NCBI GenBank assembly: GCA_022113835.1
Contig: JAILWY010000023.1
Location: 2,666,001 to 2,730,000, forward strand
Length of the DNA: 64,000 nucleotides
From: Atopsyche davidsoni
Lineage: Eukaryota; Arthropoda; Insecta; Trichoptera; Hydrobiosidae
Direction of reading: 5' to 3'
Below are positions 1 through 15,300 of this stretch, in pieces. The first letter of the stretch is position 1. Each line of letters opens with the position of its first letter. The position numbers and the translations under genes are program-made. The notes beneath the pieces were generated by a model, which was given only the letters and a program-made list of their open reading frames with translations, had not been told where the DNA came from and did no database searches.

Positions 1-326
1 ACACCGCTTCATTCGGGAAACGACACCACGGGGCCTCTCGGGACGGACCTCCGCTAAAAAAGATTGTCAATATCCGAAATGTTCCACAAGAATAATTACT
101 CGGTCAGTGTTAAAATGCGATATTAAATTCTCACTTGCTAACGTCACGGGAGAAATTGGAAAAATTTATAGAATGCCTATGGCATAACAATTATCCATCC
201 AACAAAATAGATACAACGCAGGCATATTATAAAAGCCCTAGTTTAGCAGTTTCGTTCAGAAAGCACCCGACTAAGCGTAGCATTGATATGCTCAACCCTG
301 TTCGTAACGAAATAAAAGTTACTCAC

Positions 327-3300
327 CTCAGTGCCAGGATCTCCACACTGGTCATCCGCTTCATGATGCTGACATCAGTCAGCTCCGAGCCCCTGCAAGA
401 AAAGAACAAGCCACATTAATAAAAATACAACCAAAAATGTACAGTAAATGCCCGAAATAAAATGTTTTTTGATTAATCGCTCTTGTCTGATTATTGCGGA
501 CAAAAAATCGTGAACAAGAATTATTCACTCACTTAGTATTCTAAAGCTCTTCCACACGAGCCCGCAAGGAAGACTTTTTCTAAATTTACTTCAAATATAT
601 TTTTTTCAGCGCCACCCTTCAGGAAAGCATTTACATAATCAAAAACACAACCTAATTACTAGTCAACTCGTCGAGGGGCGTAACGACGCTGTGACGAGAC
701 AAGAAACCATATTTTTTACATAGACAATTTCGGAGATAAAAAGTAAAGTGAGGGGTGATATTTAGTAGGATACGCCGATTTCAGTAATAAAGTCGTAAAG
801 TCATAATACAAACCCATAATTTGATTCCCGAAAACAAACGTAGAAACACAAAGAATAAAAAATGACCTAAAAAAACCGCAGTAAACAAATGTTATTAAAT
901 CAATATTAAATATTGATTTTCTCCACATAACTCAATACTAGTGCATTCCAGGTTTTGAAAGCCTTAATGACTTTATACCTGAATAGAAACTTTGAAAAAT
1001 GGCCATTGAGGTGTTTATGTGTGGTTTGTACCGTAGGTGTGTTTTTCACGTTTCTTATTTACATTTCAACTGTTTTGGCATATTTCCTAGTAAATTATAT
1101 TGATTTAAAATTTAAATGCGTTTATCATTACTTTCTACGCACATTAAATTAGTTTTCACTCTAAATCTTTCTACATAAAGTTTATTTAATTTTTTTTCCA
1201 AGCCCTTGGCATTGTCCTTTTACAAACATTCAATAGGTTTTTATTTTTAATTTCTTGTCATTTTATGCATACATATTTAATTTATTTTTCTCTATGTCCT
1301 CGACTCCTAGACATTACATTCGAATGAACAATTGAACAAAACAAAAATACTATCACAATTAAATTCACTGCTTTAAATGGAAACTCACAAAAACCTGCTA
1401 CTGAAACGATTATCTGTTTTTACTACCACTACAGCCAGAAAATAAAAAATAAAATTTTGAATGCACTTTTTCAAATCAGTTTTAAATTTAATTAAAAAAA
1501 TCGATTTGTTTACACACTGCTGTATCTGCATTCCTCCCACACCCCTCCCACCCCAAAATTAAAGGGTAAATATAGGTCAGTGTGCCAAAGGAATTATATA
1601 TCACAGCGTAGCTGCTGGCACACCATGACGAAATTGTAAAACGTGTTATAAGCCTGAAAATATTGCATAAAAAACATATTTTTTCAGTGGGCGAGTATTT
1701 ATAATATAAATATATTTGCATATCAAAGCCTTAATAAATAGAAGTTTGTATTATTTCAATTAGTTATCATTTCTTATATAGAAGCCCAAAATCACGGTAA
1801 TAACTAGGTACGGTCAATTTCAATAAGCCAAATTTGGTGGGTAGTATCGAAGGCGCACAGTGTCTCCAAGTGTTTTAAATACCTTTGGTCATAAATGACG
1901 TCACATTTTGGTCACGAGCTGCCACTGTGCACTTCTCTGTTCGGTGGCTTTCGCTGGGCCGATTTGCAATCACTTTCCATGTTAACTTTACGCCACTCAG
2001 TCAGCTGATAAACGTAAGCAAGTAAACGAGCGGTGAGTCTCATTACCGCCCGTTACTTAACTAATTGTTAATGTATTTAATTGTAGAATTGCGCAACGAC
2101 GCACAATCGCTCTGCGAGTGAGGTGAAGGGAATTGCAGCTTACTCGCTATGGAACGAAACTAATTATTCATGTAATAAAACGCTGTGTGTACCTCTTGGT
2201 GGAGTATGGATACACTTTCTTAATGCTGTAAGTTATAACGTAAAAGAACGGATATTATTTTGTTTATGTGATTATCAAGATAATGCAAGAAATAAACCTC
2301 CCCGCTCTCCCTATTCGTGCTCTGGAAGTATGTACCCTGTCGAGGTAGAGGAGCTAGGAGTTTCTGTAGCTTGCTGCAGAATGAGTATCAGATCTAAACG
2401 CCAGAGCGTTGTAAGGAAAGGATTATATAATAATGCTACTGGGCAGCAGCAATACGCAGACTTTTCATTTCAATATAAAACTGCTGTGTAGACCCGGGGA
2501 CCCTCCATGAACACTGGCCTAGCATGAGAATATGCTCAATGAAATGGTCGCCAACCTCCTCTGAGGAGAAACACTTGATGAAGAAACCAAACCATAAGTA
2601 TACCACATTTGCGTGGTGAAACAAATGTCAACCTTCCTTTCAAAGCATTTTCAAGAGAACCATAAGCATAGCACATGTATACTGAATGTTTGGCTATGGC
2701 AGCCTTTAATTTGATGGCAAAACTATTAGAATTGTTCAATCGTCCCATGTCTCGCGTTCGCCACTGCAAGTAGATGAGTCCCTCCGAGCGCCCGATAGAC
2801 GCTGCACCTAGAGCGGAGCCCGTAATGTTCGTTAGCAAAATATCCCGTTTGTCTGCTGCGTTTAAGATCTCCTCGACGTGGTCGGCCGTGAGCAGCATCC
2901 TCGCCATTCGCCATTAGAGACCGAGCCCAAATAGCCCGGAGCCCGGATAACCCGGAGCCCGGATAATCGAAACCTAATTGTTCCGGAAATACACGCATCG
3001 AGGGGCATACTGCATATGTATGCAGTTTGCATGTGATTTGTTATACATCACGTTATTTTGGTACCTCATCCAATTTAGGCACAACCAGTAATACCATACT
3101 CATTGGTCTTTGAATCACAAAAACTAGCCTGCTGTTATATTTCTTCAGGAAGGAGGAATGGCAAGGGGTTGATTTAGTATAAAAGTTAGATTTTTTTAAA
3201 ATAATTTCACATCTGAAAGTTTGATAGCAGAATCATTATAAGCTAAGTATATATTTTTAAATAAAATTACTAAATACAAAGAAACTGGATCCTGCGTAGT

Positions 3301-6300
3301 TTTTAATTCATCACACGCCATCTAGTCTTTTGAGAAGTGGTAATATTTAAGTAACATCAATGTAATATATTTTAGACACACACCAAAAGAAAGACACGGA
3401 AACGACAATACACTAAATATTAAACGCACTATATATCTGCTACGTTAGATTTAAAACAAACAGTAGCAAATTTATACGCACTGCCACAGTAAACTAAAAC
3501 ATTCATGTGTAAACCAGCGGTGGTCAACCTGAACCCTATCACTAGATAGATTCATGCTCGCAGCGGACAGAAAGCGTATTGTGCGATGCTGAAATTGACC
3601 ACACGTGAACACATTATATCAAAATCTCAAGCAAATTCACCATTATTATAGAGTGCAGTCGCGCTGAATTGAATAACTGCGAAATGGGAGAGGGGCGAAA
3701 AAATCCCCCGCCATCAAGGTTGTCTATCCCTGAAGCAAAGCATGGCATATTTATCGGTCGAGTCCCGCATTCTCCGTCCCTAAAATACGCGGCCGTTTCG
3801 TGGACACTGTTCGACTCCGGGGCCCTCGGGTCTCCGGGTCTCTGGGGGTCTATAAATACCCGGCCGTCCTCACCCGGAGAGACGTCCCGGTACATTATGC
3901 AGGCGTCCTGCACACGCCGGCTCACGATGCGGCCCCCTCTGCGCCAGACCTTTTTATTTTATTTATTTGGAATCGTATTTTTAGGCAACGCCTGATACAA
4001 CTGCACACAGAGCCCACATGCTCTGAATTAAAAAAATAAAAATAAAAATAGCAAAACAACGAGCTGATCGATAAATATTACGATAGAATCGATCAAAGTG
4101 GATCTGCTTCAAGTATGTGTAGTTTCGAAAAACCCGAGAGACCAAAATCAACGCATAGCAACGACTGCCGAAAACTACATATACAATACACAAGGGCAAA
4201 ATCATTTTTGGATTAAGCGATTTTAATCCACCGGTTGTTAAGTGTGAAAAAAATTAATCAATTTTTAATAGTGCTCAAAACCGATGGCTCTGGTGGAAAC
4301 GACGAGACCGGACACACCTTGAAGTGTGGGGTGTTTTTATTATATTTTGGGTGTTTTCTTCTCGCTTTTGCGCAGTCTAGAGTCAATAATACCAAAGACG
4401 AGGTCGGGGCGTTATCGAGTTTGATGTAACATGTAAACGTGTAAGGCGCTTATCTTAATACGCATAATGTAAAAACGTCGCAGGGTTATCCTGCCATCTT
4501 TATTAAACATTTTTAGCAAAAATTTGTATAAAATATAATATGATAATCCAAATAAAAGCGACAGCTAGTCTGAAAGCTATCGTGATAATACTATTATAAA
4601 TACATTTTCATGTGTCAAAAATGTTCGCAAGTGATTTCAAAAGCTGCTGTTTTTTTCTATAGAATTAAGCTGTAAGCTATTATCCTCAATCCATATATCA
4701 CTATTTATAAGATATATTATAAGTCGTCCGTACAGTGACTTAATTCACTCTTTAAAAAATATGTATTATTTAAACGGTTAAAGCAATAAAAAATCTGGAC
4801 GATTCAAAACATATTAGACCTTTCAACCTGGCATTTTTATTATTACCTAAAATACATTTTTTTTAAATGAGCATGTCCTTAAAATCCATTGAATTTGTAG
4901 TTACCCTAGCGTGCGAAAATTAAGGCTCTTGTATATTGTTTCAACAAACACTACCACAAGTGTTAGAAGGTATCCAGCGAGATCGTAACATTATAGTGTT
5001 CGTGTATCAGGGCAGACGCCACGTTTATTTAACAAGAACGACCACAAAGTAATTGAACCTCGGGGAGAAGCAAGTAATAAAAATAAGCTTTTGAATTTTC
5101 TGTTTTTACGCTTTTTTTATGTTTCACATATGAATAGAAATAACACACTGAAAGGTTTGTAACAACTTTGGAATCACCGTGTATATGATTTTGACTGTTT
5201 ACTATAAATGATGTGTGTGAAATAATTTTATGTATATACTAGAAATGTAGCCCGTCACAGAATTACGTACTCGATGAACGATGCAATAGTTTTTGAACAT
5301 ATGTTTGGCTGACAATAAGATGAATCTTTCGTAAGCTTTCGTTTTGTACCATCAGTTGGATGAAGGTGCGAAGTTCTGTGATATATTTGGCCTTGAACCT
5401 GGACCTGCTAATTTAGCTCTCATTGGTGCAAAAAATATACTGTTATTGTATGATCTTATTTTTCTTTTGAAATTTCAATTATAAATATTTTCTGGATTTG
5501 ACATATATCCTTTAAATATACTAGGAAAATAGGCCTTGCTGGTAGTTTCACTTTACCTTTGTGACAGCAATCGTTGAACTTTCTATCTGATGGTTTTTCT
5601 GCATGAAAATGTAAAGCATTGCAGAATCGACAGGTCACATTCATTAATCCACAATTGTGTGCAGTAATATTTTCTGGGACAGCGAGCGCTATCAAACGCT
5701 CTTGTGTGAGTTGTCTTATTGTTTCTTCTGTTTCTGTTTGTTTCGATATGGATGCACGCACTCGCTTTGAGGACAAACGCTGCTCTCGCTGTCCATCCGT
5801 TTCTTCTTGTCGTGAAGTGGATGCACGCACTCGAATTTTAAGAAGACGCTGCTCACGTTTTCCTTCCAATTCATTGCTTGACATTTCTGTTACATTTCGA
5901 GTCACAAACAACGCATCACTTTCACTGCACTGTTCTTTATTTGATGCAGTCTTTATCACGTTCAATTGTGCAATTCTTTTTGAATTACGTTTGCTGTGCG
6001 TGGACGGTGTTATTTTTTTAGGAGGCATTTTGAGTTATTAAACGCAATTTCGATAAAAAAATAAAATTGGTACTTGCGTCAAGCTGACATAAACTGGAAA
6101 TTTCTAAGAAGCAACAAAATTTGTTTTTTTATAAAAGTTCTGAACAACAGAATCCTATAATTCGTACATATTGAAACTCGCTAAAGCATATTTTATAGTT
6201 TATGAATGAAAATATTATCCCATCGTCTTGAACTTACTGAACTTACATGCAAAAAATCAGCGTTGTATCTTTTCAGATATTCCATAGAGAACCAAAAAAT

Positions 6301-9300
6301 GAAACATACATACACACACACAATGAATATTGAATCTTGTCTGCGGTTAGGACAGGTAAGTTGCCTTGTTCGCAGGTGTAATGATAAAGTGCTAATGGAG
6401 ATAGTGTGTTCTGTTTCAGTGGTTGGTATTGCGGGTTGTGCGATGGGGATGTTTGCATTACTCTGTCGTCTCGGTGTGGTGAGGGTACCTCGGAGAGTAC
6501 ACACCAGCTGGCGGAGAGGAGAACGTGACAAAAGTACCTGTGCCTCCCCTAGTACCTGCCGTATCGCTTTCTGCTTCGTATATAAACTTAACGACACGAA
6601 TCTAACCCCCCAATGTATCCGGTATTCATATTTGAAACACAAGATATACTTGTGAGAGTAAAACGGGTATGGTAGTATCACAATGAAAAAAATATCACAC
6701 AATTTCGCAAATTTTAAGCATGTTCATATTTTTATTTTTTTTATTCAAGGAAGAATCAGGGGGAAGAGAGGGGGTTGATGTTATAAAAAAAAACACAAAA
6801 AGACTTTATAAAGTATTGTAAAAAAAAAATACAATGCGTGAGTTTCTTAAATATTTAAAAAATACAGCGCATTGCTACTCTTTTATCTATGCTGGTTTTC
6901 ATTAAATTGTGAATAAGCAATGTTAAGTAAAACATTTAAAAGGAAATTGTCCAATTCGTTGAATTAGCACACCATTTTGCCCCATGAGCATGGAAAAAAA
7001 TGCAGACTTTTTTTAACAAATTCAGAGGGAGGTGCAGAAAACTACTGCAACCCTCTGATATTTTAAAAAAATGCGTTTGTTATAAGTAGACAATGTTTTC
7101 CAGAAATATTTGGATATAAGTCACAGATATAAACGCATTGAATTAACGTGTTAATTAGATATTAAACAATATGAACACAGAACTTGCCACCGGTGCAGCG
7201 ATAACTGCAGTGGCCGAGGCAAAAATAGATGCATTATCTGAGTGCACAACTACTCGGCGAGCATGTGACACTCAAATGTAACACTTTAAAATATTAACCT
7301 AAGGTTACAATACAGCGTTTAAACAATACTCATAAAAATAAAAATTAATTTGGACTTGCTACTAATACATACCAGACCGGTAAAATATTGACGTGTTTTA
7401 TTTGGACTCAAGATGATTTTTATAATACAAAAAAAAATCCTATTAAAAGTACTAGCCGGTCTGCTGCGTACTAACACGAAAGATCAGAGAGATAATTGAT
7501 CCTATATAATTAACAAACCATGTAGTTTTTTTTTTTAAATTTTTTTTACTTTTCCACGAGTCGACACTGGCCGCGAACGCTCCGACGCCGCTCACCTGCA
7601 ATCGAAGATAATGCGCCGCGCGTGACAGTGGCGGTCGGGCCGTGACCCCGCCAGAGGCAATTTTTACGGTAAAACGAGTAAACAGCCATTGTCTTTGGAG
7701 AACCCGTTGTTCCCGCGCCTCTGCGCCGCCACTGGGCCGCGGGACCCAGCGCCACTAGAACGGCGGCAAACAATAACAAAAAAAAAAAAAATTTAAGCAA
7801 ATATGAATAGGCAAATGACTAGGAGAAAGATGAGTCCCCGAAATGCGAAAATGCTCCCAAAAAAAAATGATCGAGTAATCTCCTAGACACTTTTATAAAA
7901 TCAGAGTTATTTTTTTGTTTGAGCGCTGGGCTCCGAATCTGAGCGATTAGTATGAAACCGATGCAACTAATTCGACAACCTCTTCCCGTTCCCATTCAAG
8001 ATTTGTGGTGACTGAAGCTACAGTAATAAAGTTTTTTAAAAAAACAAAAAAAAACATATTTAAAACCTTCAGTTACAGCATAACGAGTAGACATGTTGAT
8101 CGTATACAAAGCAGCTAATAAATCATACTGCAGAGCTACCAAGTGATACGATTAGTCGGTCGGTTGGCAATGGCAGCAAATGACAGCCGAAAAATGTATT
8201 TAGACTTGTGTAATTGGCTTTACTGCGGCGACAAATCGACGGAACGTGATGCTATTAAATATGTATGCACAGATAGTAATCCACAATTCATTTAGAGTAA
8301 ATTGCCGAAAGGTTGTTCACCTCTTTTTAATCGATGCCGTGACATTCATGCACTTGACGCCGGTGCCGTACTACGACTTGAGCAGTAGGGTAACCACGAT
8401 TGAAGATAAGCCGGGAAAGAACTCTTATGCACGAAAGCATCTTAAGCGGTAGTCTGTCAAATATTTATATACAGGTTGACTCATGTAATGTCATATTGTG
8501 GATTGAGCAGAAGAGTAACCACGATTGAAGAAAATCCAGGAGAAACACTGACTCGAGCGGTAGGATATCGAGGAAAGGTGATGTCTGCTAAATATTTATA
8601 TACAAGTTGATTCACGTAGTTTTGTTTACCTTCTTGAATCGATGCCGTGACATGCTCGCGATACACGCAAGTGGCGTGCCGTAAGTTAAGCGGCAGCCGC
8701 CGATATATACTATAGAATAATATAAATTTATATTAAAATAAATCCGATCCATAGAAATCGTATCTTTTGAGGTAGTCAAAATATTATTAAAATGTGAAAA
8801 GAACGAACTTCACCTTTATAGAAAATAACTGCACGCCTTCATAATATATAAAAGACACCAAATTTATTCGGATCAATAATTTCATCAAAATAAAGAAAGA
8901 AAAAGAAATAACCCCCAGAAATAAAAAGCACAAGCACTTAAATAAAACCTTAAGCATTCCCGTAAATTACTTTATCAAAACTTTATTGAGTGGTGAAAAG
9001 AACTGCCTGCCTTCATGATGCATTAAATAAACCAAATTTATTCAGATCAAATATCATACTAGAAAAAACGATTCACCCCTAGAAATAAAAAGCTCAAGGA
9101 GTAAAATATACCCCAGCCTGGTGCGTGCTGGGCGAAACGCCCATCGCTCCCATGACCAACTCCATACAAACATCTTCAACATTCAAACGAAACTCATCCA
9201 CGCTACCAGGATACATTAATCAACTCACACGTTCAACAAGTTAAAACTTATATACGTGTTTTTTGTGGGATCGGATAATCGAACATTTTAGGAAACATTC

Positions 9301-12300
9301 GCCCCCTTATTCAATCAATGCAACCTTGGGTATGAACAAATCTGACTAAGTATAAACTACGCTTTCATTTCCATGAATATTTTTTTAGTTATTAATATTT
9401 CACGGCGTAACGGCGCAGTCGCGTAATACGGCAGGGCGTGGTAAAAGGCGGCTGATCTCATTCAGTAAAACGGTGTGTATTTTTAAAACAACTGAAAGCA
9501 AAATGGGCGATGGTTTACCAACGGAGCCGTGTTTGCGCAACAATGCCTGTCGAAAAGCACACGGGAAAGGTGCCGCGGGCAACCGACATCCGGCAGCCCC
9601 GCGCGGACCACCAATTAAGTGCTACTGAGACCCGCCATTAGCACCGAGTCCATGGCGGAATCGCAATTTGTGCGTTACCCAAACCATAGCTTATTAAATT
9701 TTTTTTCTGTCAAATAACTACATAAAATACTTGAGTGATTTTTCCACAATTATTTTATAAATCACTTTGGGTATTTTATTTAAAATGGAATTCCACCATG
9801 TACTCTTTGTCAAAAATATTGATTATTTATATAATTTATTACAAAACAAAGCGTGCGTATTTAACTAATTATTATATTCTAATACGATGTGTAGAAACAT
9901 GTTAAGGCTTACTTCTGCAGTTTCCGCCGTATACCATGAAATAAACGGTGCGTTTTAATTTATATTTATTTTAACGTAATACGTGGAAATATACCACGGT
10001 ATTACAAAACAATGCGTGCAATTTAATTTATTTCTACAAATAAGTTATGGATAACTTATTTTCTTTACGATAAAATATCTCAACGTTTAAGTTATTACGA
10101 AATAAAGCATGCATATTAAGTGCTTATTATACTAACATGATATATAAACTCTTTGTCATGGAGTAAATTCTGTCTTTTCCATAAAAGATCTCATCATGTA
10201 TTCCATCTTATTATTACAAAACGAAGCTAAAAAATTAAATAATATAAGTTTCAACGTAAGGACGTATTTTGTTTGGCTTTAGTAAATTCGGTAAAGAAAT
10301 ACATTTATCACCATGCCAGAAAATTTCTTATTTATACAAAGAAGTGAAATACGTTGGGACGTGAAGGAGGTTCTAGTTTCAGGAACTATCACCATAAACA
10401 TTCGCCTTCCTCGCGTATTTCAAAATTATATGCCCCATAAACATTCGTGCTTACTTATTTTTCTCCAGGGTTTTAGAAAATAAGTTTCCATGGTAGTTTA
10501 TAGTTGCCGCTATGTGATTCAAATGTTAAAAGCAGGTTTAAGGCAGGTTAGTCAGGTCGTGGCCGCGGGCCTATTCATTAAATGATTATATATTTAATAA
10601 ATAGTTAGATCAGTTCTGAAGTTCGATATTATGCATAAAAGAATGAGAGATAATTTCTGGGATTTTCCTGAACAAATATCAAAATAGCAATCATCAAAGT
10701 TACTACCGTAATTGCATCAAAGTATTATAGATGTTTGGTGATTTCACTCTTACAAAATCTATTGAAAAAAATATTTAACGGGGCGGTAAAGTCAAATTAC
10801 ATTTCCAACATCGATATCACACTAATCAAATTTACATGTAAGGCAAAAAGCGCATATTAATATATACTTGTATAAAACAGCGGATATCACGAATTATTCG
10901 GAAGAAAAGCGAACGCTTCATAAGTATACATCAGAAATGAGACAGCAAAGTAGATGGAATTAGTTTTAGATTGCTTTTCCGGTACTTTTTTAAGAAAGGC
11001 CTTGCAAACCATGGCCATTGCGAGGCTCCGTCAAGCGAGGGGGTTGAAAGTACGTCGAAAACTTTAGAAAACTGGAGAGGCTGAATTTCAGGTGAAAAAC
11101 TTTCGAAAATACAAAGTATCGATTCGCCTCCCTAACTACACCGCAAACAAGCATCCACCCTTAACTGTGAAACCACCCCCTCCCCTAGTTATCACAGGGT
11201 ACTTCCTTGTTAGATCTAAATAAATAACGCCGAATCGTGCCTGGTTTTTAGATGCTTTTTGGAGTGAATTTGTTTGCACACTTTATTGGAAAGTATCAGT
11301 TTTCTTTTTTTTTTTGATTTTATTGCCGACTCTTATCATAAAATCGAGCAGAATATTTAATATAAACGAGGAGCAAGCAGACCAAGCAAAAACCAAGTGT
11401 TTACGCATAATATAACTTGAAGCATTTAAACCTTGATTCGAAAAATTTAATATATTAACAGCGAACCCTCCGTTAAAAGCAAAACACCAATTTAATAATA
11501 TTTATTATTAAAATGATAACTTACAAAACCATGATGTTGCGGTCATGCCGTTTTCCCTTTCTAGCGATTCGCGTATTGCATTCGTTTCTACTTTTACTAA
11601 TTGAATTCGTCTTTGTAATTATTTTCATGAGTTATCGTATATTTAATAAATGAAATTATATTAACTGCTGATTAAAGTTTGCCAAGAAAAGAGAAGAGGG
11701 AATATATTAGATTGTGTTGCGAGCACAAATGTCTTCAGAAAAATGAGGGAAATGATTTAAGGAAAATGAAATATGTTATTATTCATACAATAAAAGAACC
11801 TATATAATAGAGTTAATACATCATACAAGGGCTACATATAAAAAAAAACAGAATAAATTTGAGCATCACTTGACTTTTTATTTATTATAAGATAAAAAAA
11901 AAACCATGTGTCATTTTATTAATAAGCAAATTTATTAATTATTTCCCTGCTATTAGATACATTTTAAATAAATTATTTTTACATTTGATTTCATCTTTAT
12001 ATTCTCTCGCAAAATCGTAAAATATTATAATAACCGAAGTCCTTGAGTTTTGGATATATTGAATCCGAATTTACTTCTGTATAAAACAAATATTTCATTT
12101 TTGGTTCATTAGAGAATTTGGTGTTCAAATCTATTTTTCATTGGAAAAAATATGAACAACCGATTGACTAGGAGATGACGAATATTTTTATATATTTGAA
12201 CCAAACCATTTTATTGGATACTTTCAATTTAAGAGTATTAAATACACTAAAATAGATTTTATCGCTGAGACGGGAAAATAATATTGCTACAGTAAAATAC

Positions 12301-15300
12301 AAGAAAGGCAATTCTCACGATACAGTGACATCGGAATTTCACGCATTTCGCGGTCATAATACGAATATCTTTGATACTTTCGACTCGCGTTTAGGAAAGT
12401 GACAATCCACTACGATTGGAAATAAAGAAACCACGATACGCTCCCCGGGTTCAGGGCCAGTCGGCCAAACTGGAAGGTCTGAACACACACAGCCTTCACA
12501 AAGAAGATGGTGGAGTGAATGAAACGGGAATCAAGCACACCTGCTGGTAATTTTATTCACAGCAAGCCACGCAGTGACGACATCGATCGGAGTCTAAGCT
12601 CAGCGTATTACACAATAACAAAGAGAATTATTGAAGGAGGTATCTACCAGCGATTTCATTCATAACAGCTGGGCGGTAAGTCAGTTAGTATTGCAGAATA
12701 TTGAAGAGTGTGTATTATAAGTTGAATTAAAGTGATAATTCCATGAGCAGGAACCAACGGAACCAGCAGAGCCAACGGAAGGCAGAAACGATATGCAACG
12801 CGAATAATTATTGCTACCTTGACTGCTTATTAAAAATTATTTCAAGATGCACTGCGCCCATAGAGCGTGGCGACTACTGTCTAAGCGCAGGTATAAATAA
12901 GCATTGATATGTGGTATTTTTATTATATAAAAAATAATAATGCTTGTATACCTTTGAGTTGAGCTGAGCGGACGGTTTAAAATACTGTTTTGTTTTTCAC
13001 TTGTTAACACATTGTATTTATGCGGTATTTATAAAAAAAATGTACTCGAAAAAATATTTTAGAAAAATGTGAAAATTACAAAAGTTACACGAAAAAGACA
13101 AAAGGTAAGCTTTTACTATAAAGATACGTAAAAGAGAAAGCAATTTTATTTTGTACCTATTTGTACTAATAGGCACGTAAAAATAAAAAAAAAAGGTTGA
13201 TAGCAATGAGGCCAAGTGAATTCCTGGTGTATCCATCACTACCTTCGCTTTCAACGATGAACCTACATAAACGGACTTATTTTATTTTATAAACAAAGTG
13301 CTCTCAGTTTATCGAAGTATCTAAAGTCTAAAGTAACAAATATTCATTGCGAGGTATTCGCAAAATAACTTAACCACAAATTAGTAACTGTCTCGCTCAA
13401 TGGAGAAAGATATGCGATAATTATATACGGTTATAGAATTTAAAAAAATACGATTTCTAATTCTAGGTCTTTAGCAATTAAAGACGTGAAAATCAAACCC
13501 AAAAAGGTATAAACAAATACAAAGGTTTTCGAATGAAATTGTTCACTTAATTTGAGAATTTTAAAATTTTATTTTTTTTCATTTAAGGCTTCTCTTTGAG
13601 TATTTACTCGATGGCTCTGCCTGAATTAAATATGGTTGGATGGGCCATGAAAAGTAGTCAGATTCTAAAAAACAATGTGAAGCCATAAAAATATCATCTT
13701 GAAATTTATGACTGCAGAAAATTGGAAGTTTCTACTCATTTTCGTGGGCCTGAAATAGTAAAAAAAATACTTTACTTATTCTTTTTACCTTTATTATTTA
13801 TTATCACTGCTGATTATAAGCGTATTATTTTTTAAAAATTAGGGTATAAAAATACTTCTGATACCCATAGTTATAAAGATTCACGCAATCATAGCTCCTT
13901 ATAAAAGCAAAGGTGACGTGACACGTCTTTTTAACTTAAATTTGTTAATTTAAAAAAAATACAATCCTTTTAATTGGTAGTCATTTTTCTTAAACTCACT
14001 GATTAAAATTAATACCAACTCAACTTTGTTTTCAGAGTGTATTTATTTTTAAACGGACTTGGTACATACAAAATGGAGCTAAGAAATCTGCCTACACTAA
14101 TAAAGGCTCGCCTTGATTATATCATCCAAATTTAAATCGAAACACATTTTTTTAATTTAAACCAAATCGACACTCGAAATAATTTAATTATTTGAGAATG
14201 TGGGTCGCGAGAAACAACCAGACAATGAAAACGCTTTTAGGAAATTGAAACATTCAATAATAATCACTAAATGACTTGAAATAAAGAAAACCTCTCCGCC
14301 AAGGTCAACCGCATCGCAAACGAACAACTCGTACGTACAATTGCAGATCACATTTCCGATTTTTTTTTAAAATTATTTAGAGGTTGGTAAGCTTGTCGGT
14401 TGTGGTATAATTTAAGCATCGCCAGCATTCCTGCATTAATGAGAGATCAGACTGGAGCCGAGAGATAGCTGCGGACCATGGGCGCATGGCGTTAAACCGC
14501 CGGTGGTGGTCCACGGTGTGAGCTGTACCGTTAGTTAAAAATATACAAAGCCGAGTCGACATGCACAATGTCTCTCCTCCGACAGCGATTCTTTGAATCG
14601 TTGCAAGTGGTGCATGCTTACTGTTTACTCCACGTCTGACATCTGAGCGCAGACAATCAGAACGATGCGTTTATAAACAATACTCCAGATAGGAGCAGGA
14701 AGCTCTCCGAGATTTACCTTGTTGCATGCCAAATTGCCTCAGAAATAAAAATATATATTTTTGATTGTTTGGATGGGTGTGGTGTGGCTTTTAGTCTTTT
14801 GGTGTAGAAGCAGTCTTCGAAGTTGTAATCGAGGAGTACTAGGGCTATGGAATTGCGAAAGGAGTCTGCAAGGTCGATGATGACTTCATGGATTGTTTGT
14901 AGGTTGGTATCTCGATTGAATCAGGCGTTTTGGATGAACCAAGGGGCGTTAAATGCCCATTTGGATAATCTGGAGTGGTTTGCACTTCTATAAAGGGGTG
15001 TATCCCTAGTTGTCTGTTTGTTTACTCCACCTCGGTTAGTCTTATTGATACTTCAATTATAAGTACCATTCTCTAAAAGTATGGGACCCGATATTCAATT
15101 TTATTCATAGTTATTCCACTAAAAATATTTCAACATGCACGATAAAAAAAACTCTTGATACAAGCGAAACCTAAAAGTTCACCGTGCAAAATATGTTTGT
15201 TATATTGTGGTATTTTTTCCGGTCGATGATCACTCGATGTGATTTTCATTTTTGATAAATATCCGGGAAAGAGTGGCAACCATGGCAGGCGTCGAGCGGC

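Larger units (their letters stand above)
420..5238. other. Intron sequence, no supported gene
   Basis: AT-rich apart from GC-richer patches at about 1900-2060, 2700-2990 and 3690-3945. 2935-2970 carries a 16-bp direct repeat (cccggagcccggataa, twice). A minus-strand open stretch at about 2726-2907 is GC-rich and coding-like but unidentified. The R1 repeat at 2297 is the only recognised repeat. Confidence 0.5.

Noticed and set aside
1..75. Third CFAP410 exon near the left edge
   Set aside because: A minus-strand acceptor-like ttttttag precedes an open frame, but the peptide does not resemble the next leucine-rich repeat, so it was not added.
7546..7800. Secreted protein with a strong signal peptide (minus strand)
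   Set aside because: The hydrophobic start is translated from A/T homopolymer. The rest is a GC island with no domain.
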